A stretch of 64,000 bases of DNA, taken from Candidatus Flexicrinis proximus. GTDB lineage: Bacteria > Chloroflexota > Anaerolineae > Aggregatilineales > Phototrophicaceae. Positions within the stretch are counted from its first letter, which is position 1; the number at the start of each line of letters is the position of its first letter. The notes below the pieces were generated by a model. That model saw only the letters and a list, made by a program, of their open reading frames with translations, made no database searches and was not told where the DNA came from. Shown here in pieces: positions 8,417-16,394 of this stretch. Where the stretch lies: positions 806,001 to 870,000 of the forward strand of contig JADJQF010000002.1 of NCBI GenBank assembly GCA_016712885.1. The letters run 5' to 3'. The translations under genes and the position numbers were made by a program.

Positions 8417-9666
8417 GCAACTCCGATAGCCTTTTTGATCTCGAGCTGATCGCCATGGCCAATGGCGGAAACGCCATGGGCCGCCATGAGGGACGCGCGA
8501 TATTCTTACCCTACGCCATTCCCGGTGAGCGGGTTAGCGCGCGCATCGTCGAAGAACGCGGCCGTGTCGCCTTCGCCGAAGGCGTGACCCTGCTGGAAAG
8601 TTCGCTCGATCGCGTCTATCCGGCCTGTCCGCACTTCGGCCCCGGTCGCTGTGGCCGCTGCCAGTGGCAGCACATCTCCTATGAAGCCCAACTGTTGCTC
8701 AAGCAGGATGTCCTCGCCGACCAGCTTTCGCGAATCGGCGATTTCAGCGACGCAGCCATCGAGCAGGTCCTGCTCCCCATGCTGGCCAGCCCCGCCGAGT
8801 GGGGCTATGCGAATCACCTGACGTTCACCGTCACTCCCGATGGTCTCGCCCTCCCCAGCCTCGATAAGTCGACCCTCGCCGTCATTGATGAGTGTCACAT
8901 CCTGCATCCCGACCTCCTCGATCTGCTCCGTAAAGTCCAGTTCGAAGACGACACCAAAATCCAGCGCGTCAAGCTCGCCCGCGGCACCGGCGGCGATATG
9001 ATGCTGATCCTGTCCGTTTTGGATACCGACGACATTCCCGAAATGGAAATGGATTTCACCGCCAGCGTCAATCTGCTCCTCCCTGACAATACGCCCGTCA
9101 ACCTGATCGGTGATCTGGCCCTAAGCATCGAGTCGGATGGGCGGCAGTTCAGAGTGACCGCCGGCAGTTCGATCCGTCCCCACACCGACCAATTGTCGCC
9201 GCTGACCGCCGCCGTAATGCACGGATTGAACCTCACCGGCGGCGAGAAAGTTCTCGACCTGTTCGGGGGCGTCGGCCTGTTCAGCGCTGCGGTCGCCCAA
9301 AGAGGCGGCCGCGTCACCCTCGTCGAGAGCTACCCGACGGCTTGTGAAGACGCCCGCCATAACCTTTCCGGTCTATCCGGCGTCACTGTCATCGAAGGCA
9401 CAGCCGAGCACGTGCTGTCTGAAGGCACTGTCCAGTTCGACCGCGTAATCGTCGACCCGCCTTCTGAAGGACTGAGCCTGGCCGTGGTCGATGCCTTGGC
9501 CCAATCGAAAGCCTCCCGCATCGTCTATGTGAGCAGTGACGCCGCCACCCTCGCCCGCGATGCCAAACGCCTGACCAAACACGGCTTCCAATTGGTGAGC
9601 GTCCAGCCCATAGATCTCTCCCCGCAAACCTACTATCTCGACTGCGTTGCCACCCTGATCCGCTGA
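8413..9666 (+). CDS. TrmA/RlmD-family RNA methyltransferase-like protein, probable pseudoenzyme
   Basis: The fold is that of m5U RNA methyltransferases: an N-terminal TRAM-like domain (1-60), four iron-sulfur cysteines (C72, C80, C83, C161, spaced as in E. coli RlmD), and a SAM-binding domain with LDLFGGVGLFS (281-291). Active-site positions are altered. The nucleophilic Cys of the usual YVSC-x-P-A-T-L-A-R-D motif is Ser375 (YVSSDAATLARD). DPPR-x-G reads DPPSEG. The uridine-binding sFFQxN motif reads SSIRPHT, and the C-terminal general-base Glu position carries Asp410. SAM and cluster binding may persist, but normal m5U chemistry looks unlikely. The start is a GTG that overlaps the lipoprotein stop. 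At 417 aa it is near family length. Confidence 0.85.
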   Translation: MSNSDSLFDLELIAMANGGNAMGRHEGRAIFLPYAIPGERVSARIVEERGRVAFAEGVTLLESSLDRVYPACPHFGPGRCGRCQWQHISYEAQLLLKQDVLADQLSRIGDFSDAAIEQVLLPMLASPAEWGYANHLTFTVTPDGLALPSLDKSTLAVIDECHILHPDLLDLLRKVQFEDDTKIQRVKLARGTGGDMMLILSVLDTDDIPEMEMDFTASVNLLLPDNTPVNLIGDLALSIESDGRQFRVTAGSSIRPHTDQLSPLTAAVMHGLNLTGGEKVLDLFGGVGLFSAAVAQRGGRVTLVESYPTACEDARHNLSGLSGVTVIEGTAEHVLSEGTVQFDRVIVDPPSEGLSLAVVDALAQSKASRIVYVSSDAATLARDAKRLTKHGFQLVSVQPIDLSPQTYYLDCVATLIR

Positions 9667-9690
9667 ACTTGCCCCCTCCTCCAGTATTCG

Positions 9691-9716
9691 CCGCTCGGGG
9701 CCGGGGGTGAGGTCGC
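9691..9716. repeat. Degenerate copy of the GAGAGGGGCCGGGGGTGAGG repeat
   Basis: CCGCTCGGGGCCGGGGGTGAGGT matches the right half of the palindromic repeat found four more times in 9950-11135, but it lacks the left arm. The stretch 9715-9950 that follows is C/T-rich and shows no gene. Confidence 0.5.
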
Positions 9717-9950
9717 TTTTCGCCGTCCGCGGGTCACTGGAGACTAGCTCCTGGCTGCTTCTCGTTCTTCGCTAGCTGCTCTCTGCCAGCCCATTGTGGG
9801 CTTCAGACCACCTTGATCTCTTTAGGCGGCGGGCTTTAGCCCCCGGCGCCTCCCCCGCTCGCGCCTTTCGCCGGAAGTCGGCCACTTCTCGCTCTCCGCT
9901 GGCTGCTGGCCGTTTCTTGCGAACATCGCTATCCACTAACCGCCGCTCTT

Positions 9951-9988
9951 CTCCCCTCTCCGCTCGGAGAGGGGCCGGGGGTGAGGTT
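9951..9988. repeat. Palindromic GC-rich repeat, copy A
   Basis: CCCCTCTCCG pairs with CGGAGAGGGG, followed by the conserved tail CCGGGGGTGAGGTT. The same arrangement recurs at 10126, 10976 and 11099. It looks like a REP-like or miniature interspersed element with no coding capacity. Confidence 0.7.
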
Positions 9989-10017
9989 GCTTTCACTGTC
10001 CTTTTCCCCTCAAAATC

Positions 10018-10059
10018 TGTTCGAACAAATGTTCGAACAAATGTTCGAACATTTGTTTC
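10018..10059. promoter_or_regulatory. Three overlapping LexA (Cheo-box)-like sites in tandem
   Basis: A 12-bp unit TGTTCGAACAAA is repeated head to tail. This creates CGAACAAATGTTCG at 10022-10035 and again at 10034-10047, plus a weaker CGAACATTTGTTTC at 10046-10059. The first two match the Gram-positive LexA/DinR consensus CGAAC-RNRY-GTTYC/G in every position. No lexA gene is in the window. The next gene downstream starts at 10227, so it is the natural candidate target. Iteron-like function is an alternative. Confidence 0.5.
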
Positions 10060-10125
10060 TGAGTCTCCCAGTCTTCCGTGCTATAACACTTCTATCAATA
10101 TCCATCCACCGTGAGGTTCGCCCTT

Positions 10126-10164
10126 CTCCCCTCTCCGCTCGGAGAGGGGCCGGGGGTGAGGTTC
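10126..10164. repeat. Palindromic GC-rich repeat, copy B
   Basis: The arms and the CCGGGGGTGAGGTT tail are the same as in the copy about 175 bases upstream. It lies just before the strong ribosome-binding site of the next gene. Confidence 0.7.
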
Positions 10165-10226
10165 GCCCATGGCGTGGAGGCAGCGCCTCCACACAAACTA
10201 GCCGTTTAATTTCGGAGGATTTCCCT

Positions 10227-10859
10227 ATGTCTGCTGCCACTTTCGCCGCCCACGATCAGCTTGTCGCCGCCGCCTATTCCGCTGCCATTACCCTCATCGC
10301 CGCCATCGTCGACCCCGTCGCGCTCGAAAATGCGCCGCTGCGTCACCGCGCTACTGCCCTGAACGCCGTCAGCGCCCTCATCGGCCGCCTCCACAAGTCC
10401 AAGCCCTCCCCGCTGGAGGGCGTCACCCATATCGAATGGGATTTCGGCGAAGACGAGGACGACGGTTCGCCGCTCGTGACTCCCTACAATCAGATGCAGC
10501 CCGAACCTAGCCCGGCGCAACCCGCCCCGGCGCAATCTGCATCAACACAACCCATCCCGGCCCAGCCCGACGCTGCCGCACCCGCGCCCCAGAAGGTCGA
10601 CTCCCGCCGCCCGGACACCGCCGCCCCCCACGACAACAACACCCGCCGCGCGGACACCGCCGCCGAAGCCGACCCTCTGCGCCTCGAAAAGTGGCTCCGC
10701 TCGGTCGGCTATACTGACGAGACCGTCCCCGGCCTCCTCCTCGACGACCCGATCGGCTTCGATCCCGCCCTCATGCTCACCATCAAAGGCGCCCCCAACA
10801 ACGGCCGCCGCTCGCCCTTCTTCGACACGCGTGATCCCGACCGCCAGACCGACTTCTAG
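10227..10859 (+). CDS. Hypothetical protein with a P/A/Q-rich low-complexity centre
   Basis: I do not recognise this 210-aa protein. A strong Shine-Dalgarno (GGAGGA, 7 bases before ATG) fixes the start; the same frame is open further upstream, but that part lies in repeat DNA. The N-terminal 65 residues are helical and alanine-rich (AAHDQLVAAAYSAAITLIAA). The middle (about 90-150) is a low-complexity run of P, A, Q and S, then RR-P/A-DTAA repeats. The last 55 residues look folded (LEKWLRSVGYTDETVPGLLL) and carry polar residues. No signal peptide or membrane segment is seen. The gene lies alone inside a cluster of palindromic repeats, 170 bases after LexA-like boxes. That makes it an accessory-type gene candidate. 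Confidence 0.65.
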   Translation: MSAATFAAHDQLVAAAYSAAITLIAAIVDPVALENAPLRHRATALNAVSALIGRLHKSKPSPLEGVTHIEWDFGEDEDDGSPLVTPYNQMQPEPSPAQPAPAQSASTQPIPAQPDAAAPAPQKVDSRRPDTAAPHDNNTRRADTAAEADPLRLEKWLRSVGYTDETVPGLLLDDPIGFDPALMLTIKGAPNNGRRSPFFDTRDPDRQTDF

Positions 10860-10925
10860 CCCGCCCCGTTGTCTCTCGTAGGGACACAGCACACATGCTG
10901 TCCGTGTTTTCGCCCCTCTCGCGCC

Positions 10926-11013
10926 CCCGTAGGGGCATGACGTGTCATGCCCGACGTGTCATGCCCCCGCTGCCCTTCTCCCTCTCCGCTCGGAGAGGGG
11001 CCGGGGGTGAGGT
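10926..11013. repeat. Long direct repeat, unit 1 (includes a palindromic copy)
   Basis: This unit begins CCCGTAGGGGCATGACGTG and continues through two GTCATGCCC motifs into the GGAGAGGGGCCGGGGGTGAGG palindrome. Unit 2 starts 121 bases later and is nearly identical over about 88 bases. The inner GGCATGACGTGTCATGCC is itself an inverted repeat. Confidence 0.75.
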
Positions 11014-11046
11014 TCTGGCGTTGAGGTTGCCCTTTTCCCCCTCCGC

Positions 11047-11135
11047 CCCGTAGGGGCATGACGTGTCATGCCCGACGTGTCATGCCCCCGCTGCCCTTCT
11101 CCCCTCTCCGCGCGGAGAGGGGCCGGGGTGAGGTT
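11047..11135. repeat. Long direct repeat, unit 2
   Basis: Near-identical copy of the unit at 10926, differing by an extra C and CGC for CTC in the palindrome and one G fewer in the tail. A further fragment (GGACCGGGGTGAGGTTGCTTTTCGCCGTCCG) follows at 11178-11208 and resembles 9700-9730. The whole 10860-11254 gap holds only repeats. Confidence 0.75.
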
Positions 11136-11254
11136 CCGGAGGTTCTTGTGGGGGACGTGTCAGCCCCGCCCCCCGAGGACCGGGGTGAGGTTGCTTTTCG
11201 CCGTCCGCTGGAAGCCGGCCACTGATAGCAGCGCGCCGCGCCAAAGCCCCGGTG

Positions 11255-12001
11255 CTAGTTCGTCCGGAACTGGATCATGGTCTGGCCGACGCTCAGGACA
11301 TCGCCATCCGACAGAACTTTGCCTTTTTCGGTGACGTTGATGCTGTTGACGCGCGTGCCGTTGGCGCTGCCGAGGTCATATAAGACCCAGGCCGAGTTGA
11401 CCCGTGCGATCCGCGCATGCGGCCGTGAGACAGAGGAGTCCTGAATGCCGATTTCCCAGGTGTGATTGAGTGTCGCGCGCCCCAGTTTGAGGTCGTCTAG
11501 CGTCAGCTTTACGATTTCATCCTTCTGCGGGCCGCTCATGAAAATGAGGCGGGGCATACCGATAACCGAGCTTGGCGTCTCATCGGTCGGCAGCAGCGAC
11601 ACCGAGATCGCGTTTTGCGTTGAGTCGTCAGTGGTGACCGCCACGAAGTCGATTTCTGGCGTGTACAACCGGATTTTGTCACCCGCCATCAGCGGCGTGG
11701 GGGCTGTGATCAGTTGATCGTTCAGGAACGTGCCGTTGGCGCTGCCCATGTCGTTGACCATGAACATGCCGTCCTGATAGTCAATCGACACGTGCTGGCG
11801 CGAAACATGCTGCTGCGGGATACAGATCTGATTGATTGCGGCACGGCCAATCGTCAGACTGGTGCCTTCATGCAAATCGTAAGCCTCATCCGCGCCGGTT
11901 TCGGGATGCTTCCACCTCAATCTGGCAATGGGAGACTGGCCAAAGCCTGTCATGTCGGGAAACCATCGGATTGTTCTGCGCGAGACTTCTCTAATTTTCA
12001 T
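11255..12001 (-). CDS. Double FHA-domain protein
   Basis: The 248-aa protein is made almost entirely of two forkhead-associated domains, which bind phosphothreonine peptides. FHA1 (about 48-120) has GR at 52-53, SRQH at 67-70 and GSANG at 86-90. FHA2 (about 172-246) has GR, SRPH at 192-195 and GSANG at 211-215. All ligand-contact motifs are present in both, so both probably bind. There is no membrane or enzymatic part. The start at 12001 is uncertain; ATG 11953 (MTGFGQ) would remove 16 residues with no domain content, and neither has a clear ribosome-binding site. A second FHA-FHA protein lies at 40311. No Ser/Thr kinase gene is in the window. Confidence 0.9.
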   Translation of the reverse strand: MKIREVSRRTIRWFPDMTGFGQSPIARLRWKHPETGADEAYDLHEGTSLTIGRAAINQICIPQQHVSRQHVSIDYQDGMFMVNDMGSANGTFLNDQLITAPTPLMAGDKIRLYTPEIDFVAVTTDDSTQNAISVSLLPTDETPSSVIGMPRLIFMSGPQKDEIVKLTLDDLKLGRATLNHTWEIGIQDSSVSRPHARIARVNSAWVLYDLGSANGTRVNSINVTEKGKVLSDGDVLSVGQTMIQFRTN

Positions 12002-12082
12002 CGTTTTGCATTAGAATTGCAATCGTTATGCCCCAGGCGGTGGCACATCGTCGTGCGGCATCCTCATTTGGGAGACTACTCT

Positions 12083-12436
12083 ATGCCCAATTCGAACAAA
12101 CCACCGTCGCTCGCAGAGATGACCTATCACTATCTCGGTCTCTTCGGCCAGCGGACGCGCCAAGTGGACTTTGACCGCGCGGAAAAGCAGTTCCAGCAGG
12201 CATTGGGCCGCGTCCGTCATGCCGACGAAATCCGCGCGGCGCTCTCGCTTGATAAGAACCGTCTCCTTCCCGTCCAGATGAAAAGCCCGATGTACGAGCG
12301 GCTCCTTGCCTTAAGCGGACGCACGCAGCGTCTCCTCAGGGAATACGCGCAGGAGATGTATGACTTTGGCCCGGACTTCCGGGACTATGCCGACAGTCTA
12401 TGGAACGAGGCCAAACAGCTCGATCTGGAAGAATAG
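12083..12436 (+). CDS. Small helical protein of unknown function
   Basis: This 117-aa soluble protein is transcribed divergently from the FHA gene. GGGAG lies 8 bases before the ATG. The sequence is rich in charged helices (VDFDRAEKQFQQALGRVRHA; TQRLLREYAQEMYDFGPDF) with no cysteine, signal or membrane segment. I recognise no family. The proximity to the FHA gene is the only context; a link is speculative. Confidence 0.65.
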   Translation: MPNSNKPPSLAEMTYHYLGLFGQRTRQVDFDRAEKQFQQALGRVRHADEIRAALSLDKNRLLPVQMKSPMYERLLALSGRTQRLLREYAQEMYDFGPDFRDYADSLWNEAKQLDLEE

Positions 12437-12493
12437 CCATTGGCGCTTCCCTTGCCTGGAACGCGCCGTGTTCTGACCACCTCGAACCTGCGG

Positions 12494-12575
12494 TTTTGTC
12501 CGGTAAGCCCGACAAAATCGCGGGTGCGAGGTGCAGGAGTGCGAACTCCTGCCGGGGTGCGGGGTGGAACCCCGC
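12494..12575. repeat. Three consecutive hairpins between convergent genes
   Basis: TTTTGTC/GACAAAA (12494-12517), GCAGGAGT/ACTCCTGC (12533-12552) and GCGGGGT/ACCCCGC (12559-12575) form three hairpins. The second contains the 16-mer shared with 5712-5727. They may act as bidirectional terminators made from dispersed palindromes. Confidence 0.55.
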
Positions 12576-12592
12576 GTTATCCATTTCTAGAC

Positions 12593-13135
12593 TTATTTGA
12601 GTTTCTTGCGCCGGCGGCGGTCGCGCCGCGTGACAAAGTCCGTAGTCGGCTTCCAGCTCGCGGCGTTCGGATGATCCTTGGGCGACACGCTCAGCAGCAC
12701 CGGCGCATTCCCATCATGCATCCAGTACACCCCATAGCGCACGCCCTTTTGCAGCACAAATCTGGGCGTATAGCGACGTTTGAAGATGTACGGCTGTTCG
12801 CCCTCGTCGCTGAAGCTTGGCGGGCCATACAGCCGGTTGGGCTTGAAGTCCTTGGCCGCCACCATCACGTCGTAATTCAGGGGTAATCGCGCGTAGCGGG
12901 CCATCCGCGTAACCCCCAGCCAGACCGTCGCGAATACCCCAACCGCCAGACCGACCAGGATGCCGGCCCGGCCCGCCCTCGCCGCCAGGACGATGATAAG
13001 CGGAGTCAGGAGAACAAGGATCGGAGTGAGTGGTTCAAAGACCGCCGCCAGCCATTGGTCACTGGTCAGCTTGCCCTCGCGGTTTGCCGCGATGAGCCGG
13101 CGCATCTCCTCAGTGACCTTTTCAGGGGTGGACAT
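12593..13135 (-). CDS. Two-TM membrane protein of unknown function
   Basis: The 180-aa product has an N-terminal helical region, a hydrophobic pair (FEPLTPILVLLTPLIIVLAA and AGILVGLAVGVFATVWLGV) and a C-terminal soluble domain of about 100 aa. The soluble domain ends in a strongly basic tail (RRDRRRRKKLK). The start at 13135 (MSTPEKV) has GAGGA just upstream; the longer frame from 13186 uses TTG with no ribosome-binding site. The C-terminal domain has a YTPRFVLQKGVRYGVYWMHD stretch that I cannot place. It is convergent with the small gene before it. No function is assigned. Confidence 0.7.
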   Translation of the reverse strand: MSTPEKVTEEMRRLIAANREGKLTSDQWLAAVFEPLTPILVLLTPLIIVLAARAGRAGILVGLAVGVFATVWLGVTRMARYARLPLNYDVMVAAKDFKPNRLYGPPSFSDEGEQPYIFKRRYTPRFVLQKGVRYGVYWMHDGNAPVLLSVSPKDHPNAASWKPTTDFVTRRDRRRRKKLK

Positions 13136-13230
13136 ACCATCCTCAGCGTGCGGCGGACGGGTGTAGGGTCCGCGGATCATCGGCAAGACGCTTTTGATCC
13201 TCAGTAAATTGTATTTCGATTATCCCACAC

Positions 13231-13270
13231 AAACAAAAAACGGGCGCCTCATAGTCTCGCAGGCGCCCGT
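13231..13270 (-). terminator. Rho-independent terminator of the nuo operon
   Basis: On the minus strand, CGGGCGCCT pairs with AGGCGCCCG and is followed by TTTTTTGTTTGT. It lies 17 bases after the nuoN stop. Confidence 0.9.
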
Positions 13271-13286
13271 CTGGCCGGTCAGGAGA

Positions 13287-14795
13287 TTATTGCGGAAGCT
13301 TTGCTAGCAGCGATACCGTATCCGTCAGGTTCGTGGCAAGGACCGGGAACAGCCCCAGCATCATTGTCCCGGCGAAAGAGATGTACAGCGCCCAGTTCAC
13401 AGACTGTGTCGCCCCGGCCGCTTCATCGCCGGCGCCTTCATGCAGGTACATGTTGACGATCACACGCACATAGTAGAACGCGCTCACGACGCTGGTCAGA
13501 ACACCGATCACCGCCAGCGGCACCAGGCCCGCGTTCATGCTTGCCTGAAACACGAACCATTTCCCCGTGAATCCGGCCGTCAGAGGGATCCCCGTCAGGC
13601 TGAACATGAACACCGCCATCATCGCCGCCATGATCGGCCTGCTGCGGGAAAGGCCCTTGAAGTCGTCAAGCGACGTCCCGCTGCCATCGTTCTTTTCGAT
13701 CGAGAGGGCGACGGCAAACGCGCCGAGGTTGGTGAACGTATAAGACAGCAGATAGACCAGCGCGCCTTGTGTAGCCACGTCTGCCGTGAGCGGATTGGCC
13801 GCGGCCGCGACAGCCATCAGCACATATCCCGCATGGGCAATGCTCGAATAGGCGAGCATACGCTTGATGTTCGACTGCGAGATTGCGACGAAGTTGCCGA
13901 CGATCAGCGTCAGGGCGGCCAGGATCATCACCGTATTCTGCCAGACCGGAATGGTCTGCTCGTTGGCGATCAGGGCTGGCATGGCAGTCACCAGGACGCG
14001 CAGCAGCGCCGCGAATCCACCGATCTTGGCTCCTACGCTCATGAACGCGGTAACGGGCGTCGGTGCGCCTTCATACACGTCAGGTGTCCACATGTGGAAC
14101 GGGACAATCGCCACTTTGAAGCCGAGACCGACGATGATCAGCGCCGCGCCGACCACCAGGTAGAACATAGCGCCGCCGGTGCCGTTGGCAACAATGCCTG
14201 GGACCGAACTGAAGATTTCCGGCAGGTTCGTTGTGCCCGTCGCGCCGTAGATCAAGGCAGAGCCATAGACCAGGAACGCGCTGGCGAACGCGCCCAGGAT
14301 GAAGTATTTCATGCCCGATTCTTCGCTCTTGGCATTGTTCAGCCGGAACGCCGCCAGGATATACAGCGGGATTGAGAGCAGTTCGAGCGACACGAAGATC
14401 ACGATCAGGTCGTTAGCGCTGGCCATGAACATGATGCCCGCCGTGCTCAGCAGCAGCAGCGACCAGAATTCACCCCGCGCCGAATCTGTCCGTTTCATGT
14501 AATCGATGCCGAGCAGTACAGTGATCCCCGCCGCAACCAGCGCGATCATGTTCATGAAGCCGCTGAACGAATCGGCCACAAACATTTCGCTGAGCGCGGT
14601 GGTGCCGCTGTTGTAGGTTGCCAGGGTCAGCACAAAACTGACCACGACCCCCAGCAGCGCCAGCCAGGCCGTCCAGTGACGGCGTTCCTTAGGCAGAAAC
14701 ACGTCCACAATCAGCAGCGTGGTCGTGCCAAGGGCCAGGAACACCGCCGGCAGCGTCGCGCTGAGATTAAGGTCTGCGAAACTTGGGACGTTCAT
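13287..14795 (-). CDS. nuoN: NADH-quinone oxidoreductase subunit N
   Basis: This antiporter-like membrane subunit of complex I is one of three proton-channel subunits. It has 502 aa and about 14 hydrophobic segments. The family signature is LAYSSIAHAGYVLMAVA in the second antiporter half, with conserved GLGFKVAIVPFHMWTPDVYEGAPTP in the first (quoted in part: KVAIVPFHMWTPDVYEGAP). It is the last gene of the nuo operon, 8 bases after nuoM, and a strong terminator follows. Length and motifs are normal for NuoN. Confidence 0.96.
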   Translation of the reverse strand: MNVPSFADLNLSATLPAVFLALGTTTLLIVDVFLPKERRHWTAWLALLGVVVSFVLTLATYNSGTTALSEMFVADSFSGFMNMIALVAAGITVLLGIDYMKRTDSARGEFWSLLLLSTAGIMFMASANDLIVIFVSLELLSIPLYILAAFRLNNAKSEESGMKYFILGAFASAFLVYGSALIYGATGTTNLPEIFSSVPGIVANGTGGAMFYLVVGAALIIVGLGFKVAIVPFHMWTPDVYEGAPTPVTAFMSVGAKIGGFAALLRVLVTAMPALIANEQTIPVWQNTVMILAALTLIVGNFVAISQSNIKRMLAYSSIAHAGYVLMAVAAAANPLTADVATQGALVYLLSYTFTNLGAFAVALSIEKNDGSGTSLDDFKGLSRSRPIMAAMMAVFMFSLTGIPLTAGFTGKWFVFQASMNAGLVPLAVIGVLTSVVSAFYYVRVIVNMYLHEGAGDEAAGATQSVNWALYISFAGTMMLGLFPVLATNLTDTVSLLAKLPQ

Positions 14796-14803
14796 ATCCC
14801 CCC

Positions 14804-16381
14804 TTAAGGAAGCAGCGCAACAGCCGCCGGTGCAATCTTGGCGACCTGCTCGATAAATGGCGTAACCCCTGCGACGATGCTGTTCGTCGACGCATCAATC
14901 ATGTTGAACCACATCGCAGGCTGGATGCCGATCCAGATGATCATGATGCAGATGGGGACCAGCACCGCAATCTCCTGCCACGCAAGCGGATGCAGGTGCT
15001 TGTTTTCCTCTTTGTCCAGCTCACCGAGGTACACCTTTTGGAACATGTAGAGCATATACACGGCGGCAAGGATGACGCCGAGCGTGGCAAACAGGGCAAA
15101 CGTGAAACCGAGTACATCGCTGCCGAACGTGCCGAGCAGAATAGTAAACTCGCCGATGAAGCCATTCAGCCCCGGCAGGCCCATGCTGCTGAGCGTGACC
15201 AGCAGGCTGATCGCGCCAAACAGCGGAAGCGCCTTCCAGATGCCGCCGAACGCGTCGATGGCCTTGGTGTGGCGGCGCTCGTACAGCATGCCGACAAGAA
15301 GGAACAAGCCGCCGGTGCTGATACCATGATTGACCATTTGAATGGTCGCGCCCTGCATCCCCTGCGCGTTAAATGCGAATATCCCGATGACCACGAAGCC
15401 CATATGGCTGACCGAGGAATACGCGACCAGCTTCTTGATGTCTTTTTGAGCGTAGCTGACCCACGCGCCGTAGATGATGCCGAACACGCCCAGGAACGCG
15501 ACAAACGGCGCCCAGGCAACGGCCGACTCGGGGAACAGCGGCAGGCAGAAACGGATGATGCCATAGGTGCCCATCTTCAGCAGAACCGCGGCCAGGATGA
15601 CCGAGCCCGCCGTGGGCGCCTGCACATGCGCATCTGGCAGCCAGCTGTGGAACGGCCAAATCGGGACTTTGATCGCAAAGGCGATCAGGAAGCCCAGGAA
15701 CAGGAACGACTGCGGGCTAAGCAGGCCGTCGAACGGGAAGACCAGTGTCCCGGCCTGAATCTGGGCGAGGATTTCCGGAAGCGCAAACGTACCCGCCTGG
15801 CCGCCGACAAACAGGATCGCCAGCAGCATCAGGATCGACCCGGCCATTGTGTACAGGAAGAACTTGATGGCCGCATACACGCGGTTCTCGCCGCCCCAGA
15901 TACCGACCAGGAAATACATCGGAACAAGCGTGATTTCCCAGAAGATGTAGAACACGATCAGGTCCTGAACGACGAAGACGCCGATCATCGCCCATTCGAG
16001 CAGCATCAGGAACATATAGTAAAGCTTCTCGCGCCCACGCTCTTCGAAGATGTGGCTGACGTGGCTGATCAGCACCGCGAGCGGCATGATGAACGTCGTC
16101 AGCAGCACAAGGATCAGGCTCAGGCCGTCAACGCCGACAAAATAGCTCACGCCGAATGTCGGCAGCCAATCATCGCGCTGGATGAACTGCATGCCCGGAT
16201 TTGAGGCGTCAAACTGCGACCACATCAGCAGCGCGGCAAGGAAAGTGGCAACGGTGAAGCCAAACGCCGTCCACTTAATGGCCTGGCGCTGCTTCTCTTC
16301 GTTCATGAACATCAGGATGGTGAGTCCTACCATGGGTAGGAACAGCACCACCGTTACGAGCGAAAGCCCTGACACATCCAT
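14804..16381 (-). CDS. nuoM: NADH-quinone oxidoreductase subunit M
   Basis: This is the second antiporter-like subunit of complex I (525 aa). Signature stretches are KVPIWPFHSWLPDAHVQAPT and LVAYSSVSHMGFVVIGIF; the latter is followed by the NHG-x-ST region characteristic of NuoM. It lies 13 bases downstream of nuoL and 8 bases upstream of nuoN. There are no unusual insertions, in contrast to NuoL and NuoJ in the same operon. Confidence 0.96.
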   Translation of the reverse strand: MDVSGLSLVTVVLFLPMVGLTILMFMNEEKQRQAIKWTAFGFTVATFLAALLMWSQFDASNPGMQFIQRDDWLPTFGVSYFVGVDGLSLILVLLTTFIMPLAVLISHVSHIFEERGREKLYYMFLMLLEWAMIGVFVVQDLIVFYIFWEITLVPMYFLVGIWGGENRVYAAIKFFLYTMAGSILMLLAILFVGGQAGTFALPEILAQIQAGTLVFPFDGLLSPQSFLFLGFLIAFAIKVPIWPFHSWLPDAHVQAPTAGSVILAAVLLKMGTYGIIRFCLPLFPESAVAWAPFVAFLGVFGIIYGAWVSYAQKDIKKLVAYSSVSHMGFVVIGIFAFNAQGMQGATIQMVNHGISTGGLFLLVGMLYERRHTKAIDAFGGIWKALPLFGAISLLVTLSSMGLPGLNGFIGEFTILLGTFGSDVLGFTFALFATLGVILAAVYMLYMFQKVYLGELDKEENKHLHPLAWQEIAVLVPICIMIIWIGIQPAMWFNMIDASTNSIVAGVTPFIEQVAKIAPAAVALLP

Positions 16382-16394
16382 CGGAACCCCTCAC

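Noticed and set aside
10018..10059. Replication-origin iterons
   Set aside because: There are only three units, no AT-rich stretch and no dnaA or rep gene nearby. The LexA-box match is more specific.
9981..10226. A longer N-terminus for the orphan gene
   Set aside because: The extension runs through the LexA-like boxes and palindromic repeats and lacks a ribosome-binding site; GGAGGA fixes the start at 10227.
9951..11135. A CRISPR array in the repeat-rich region
   Set aside because: The repeats differ in spacing, are internally palindromic with gene-sized gaps, and there are no uniform spacers or cas genes.
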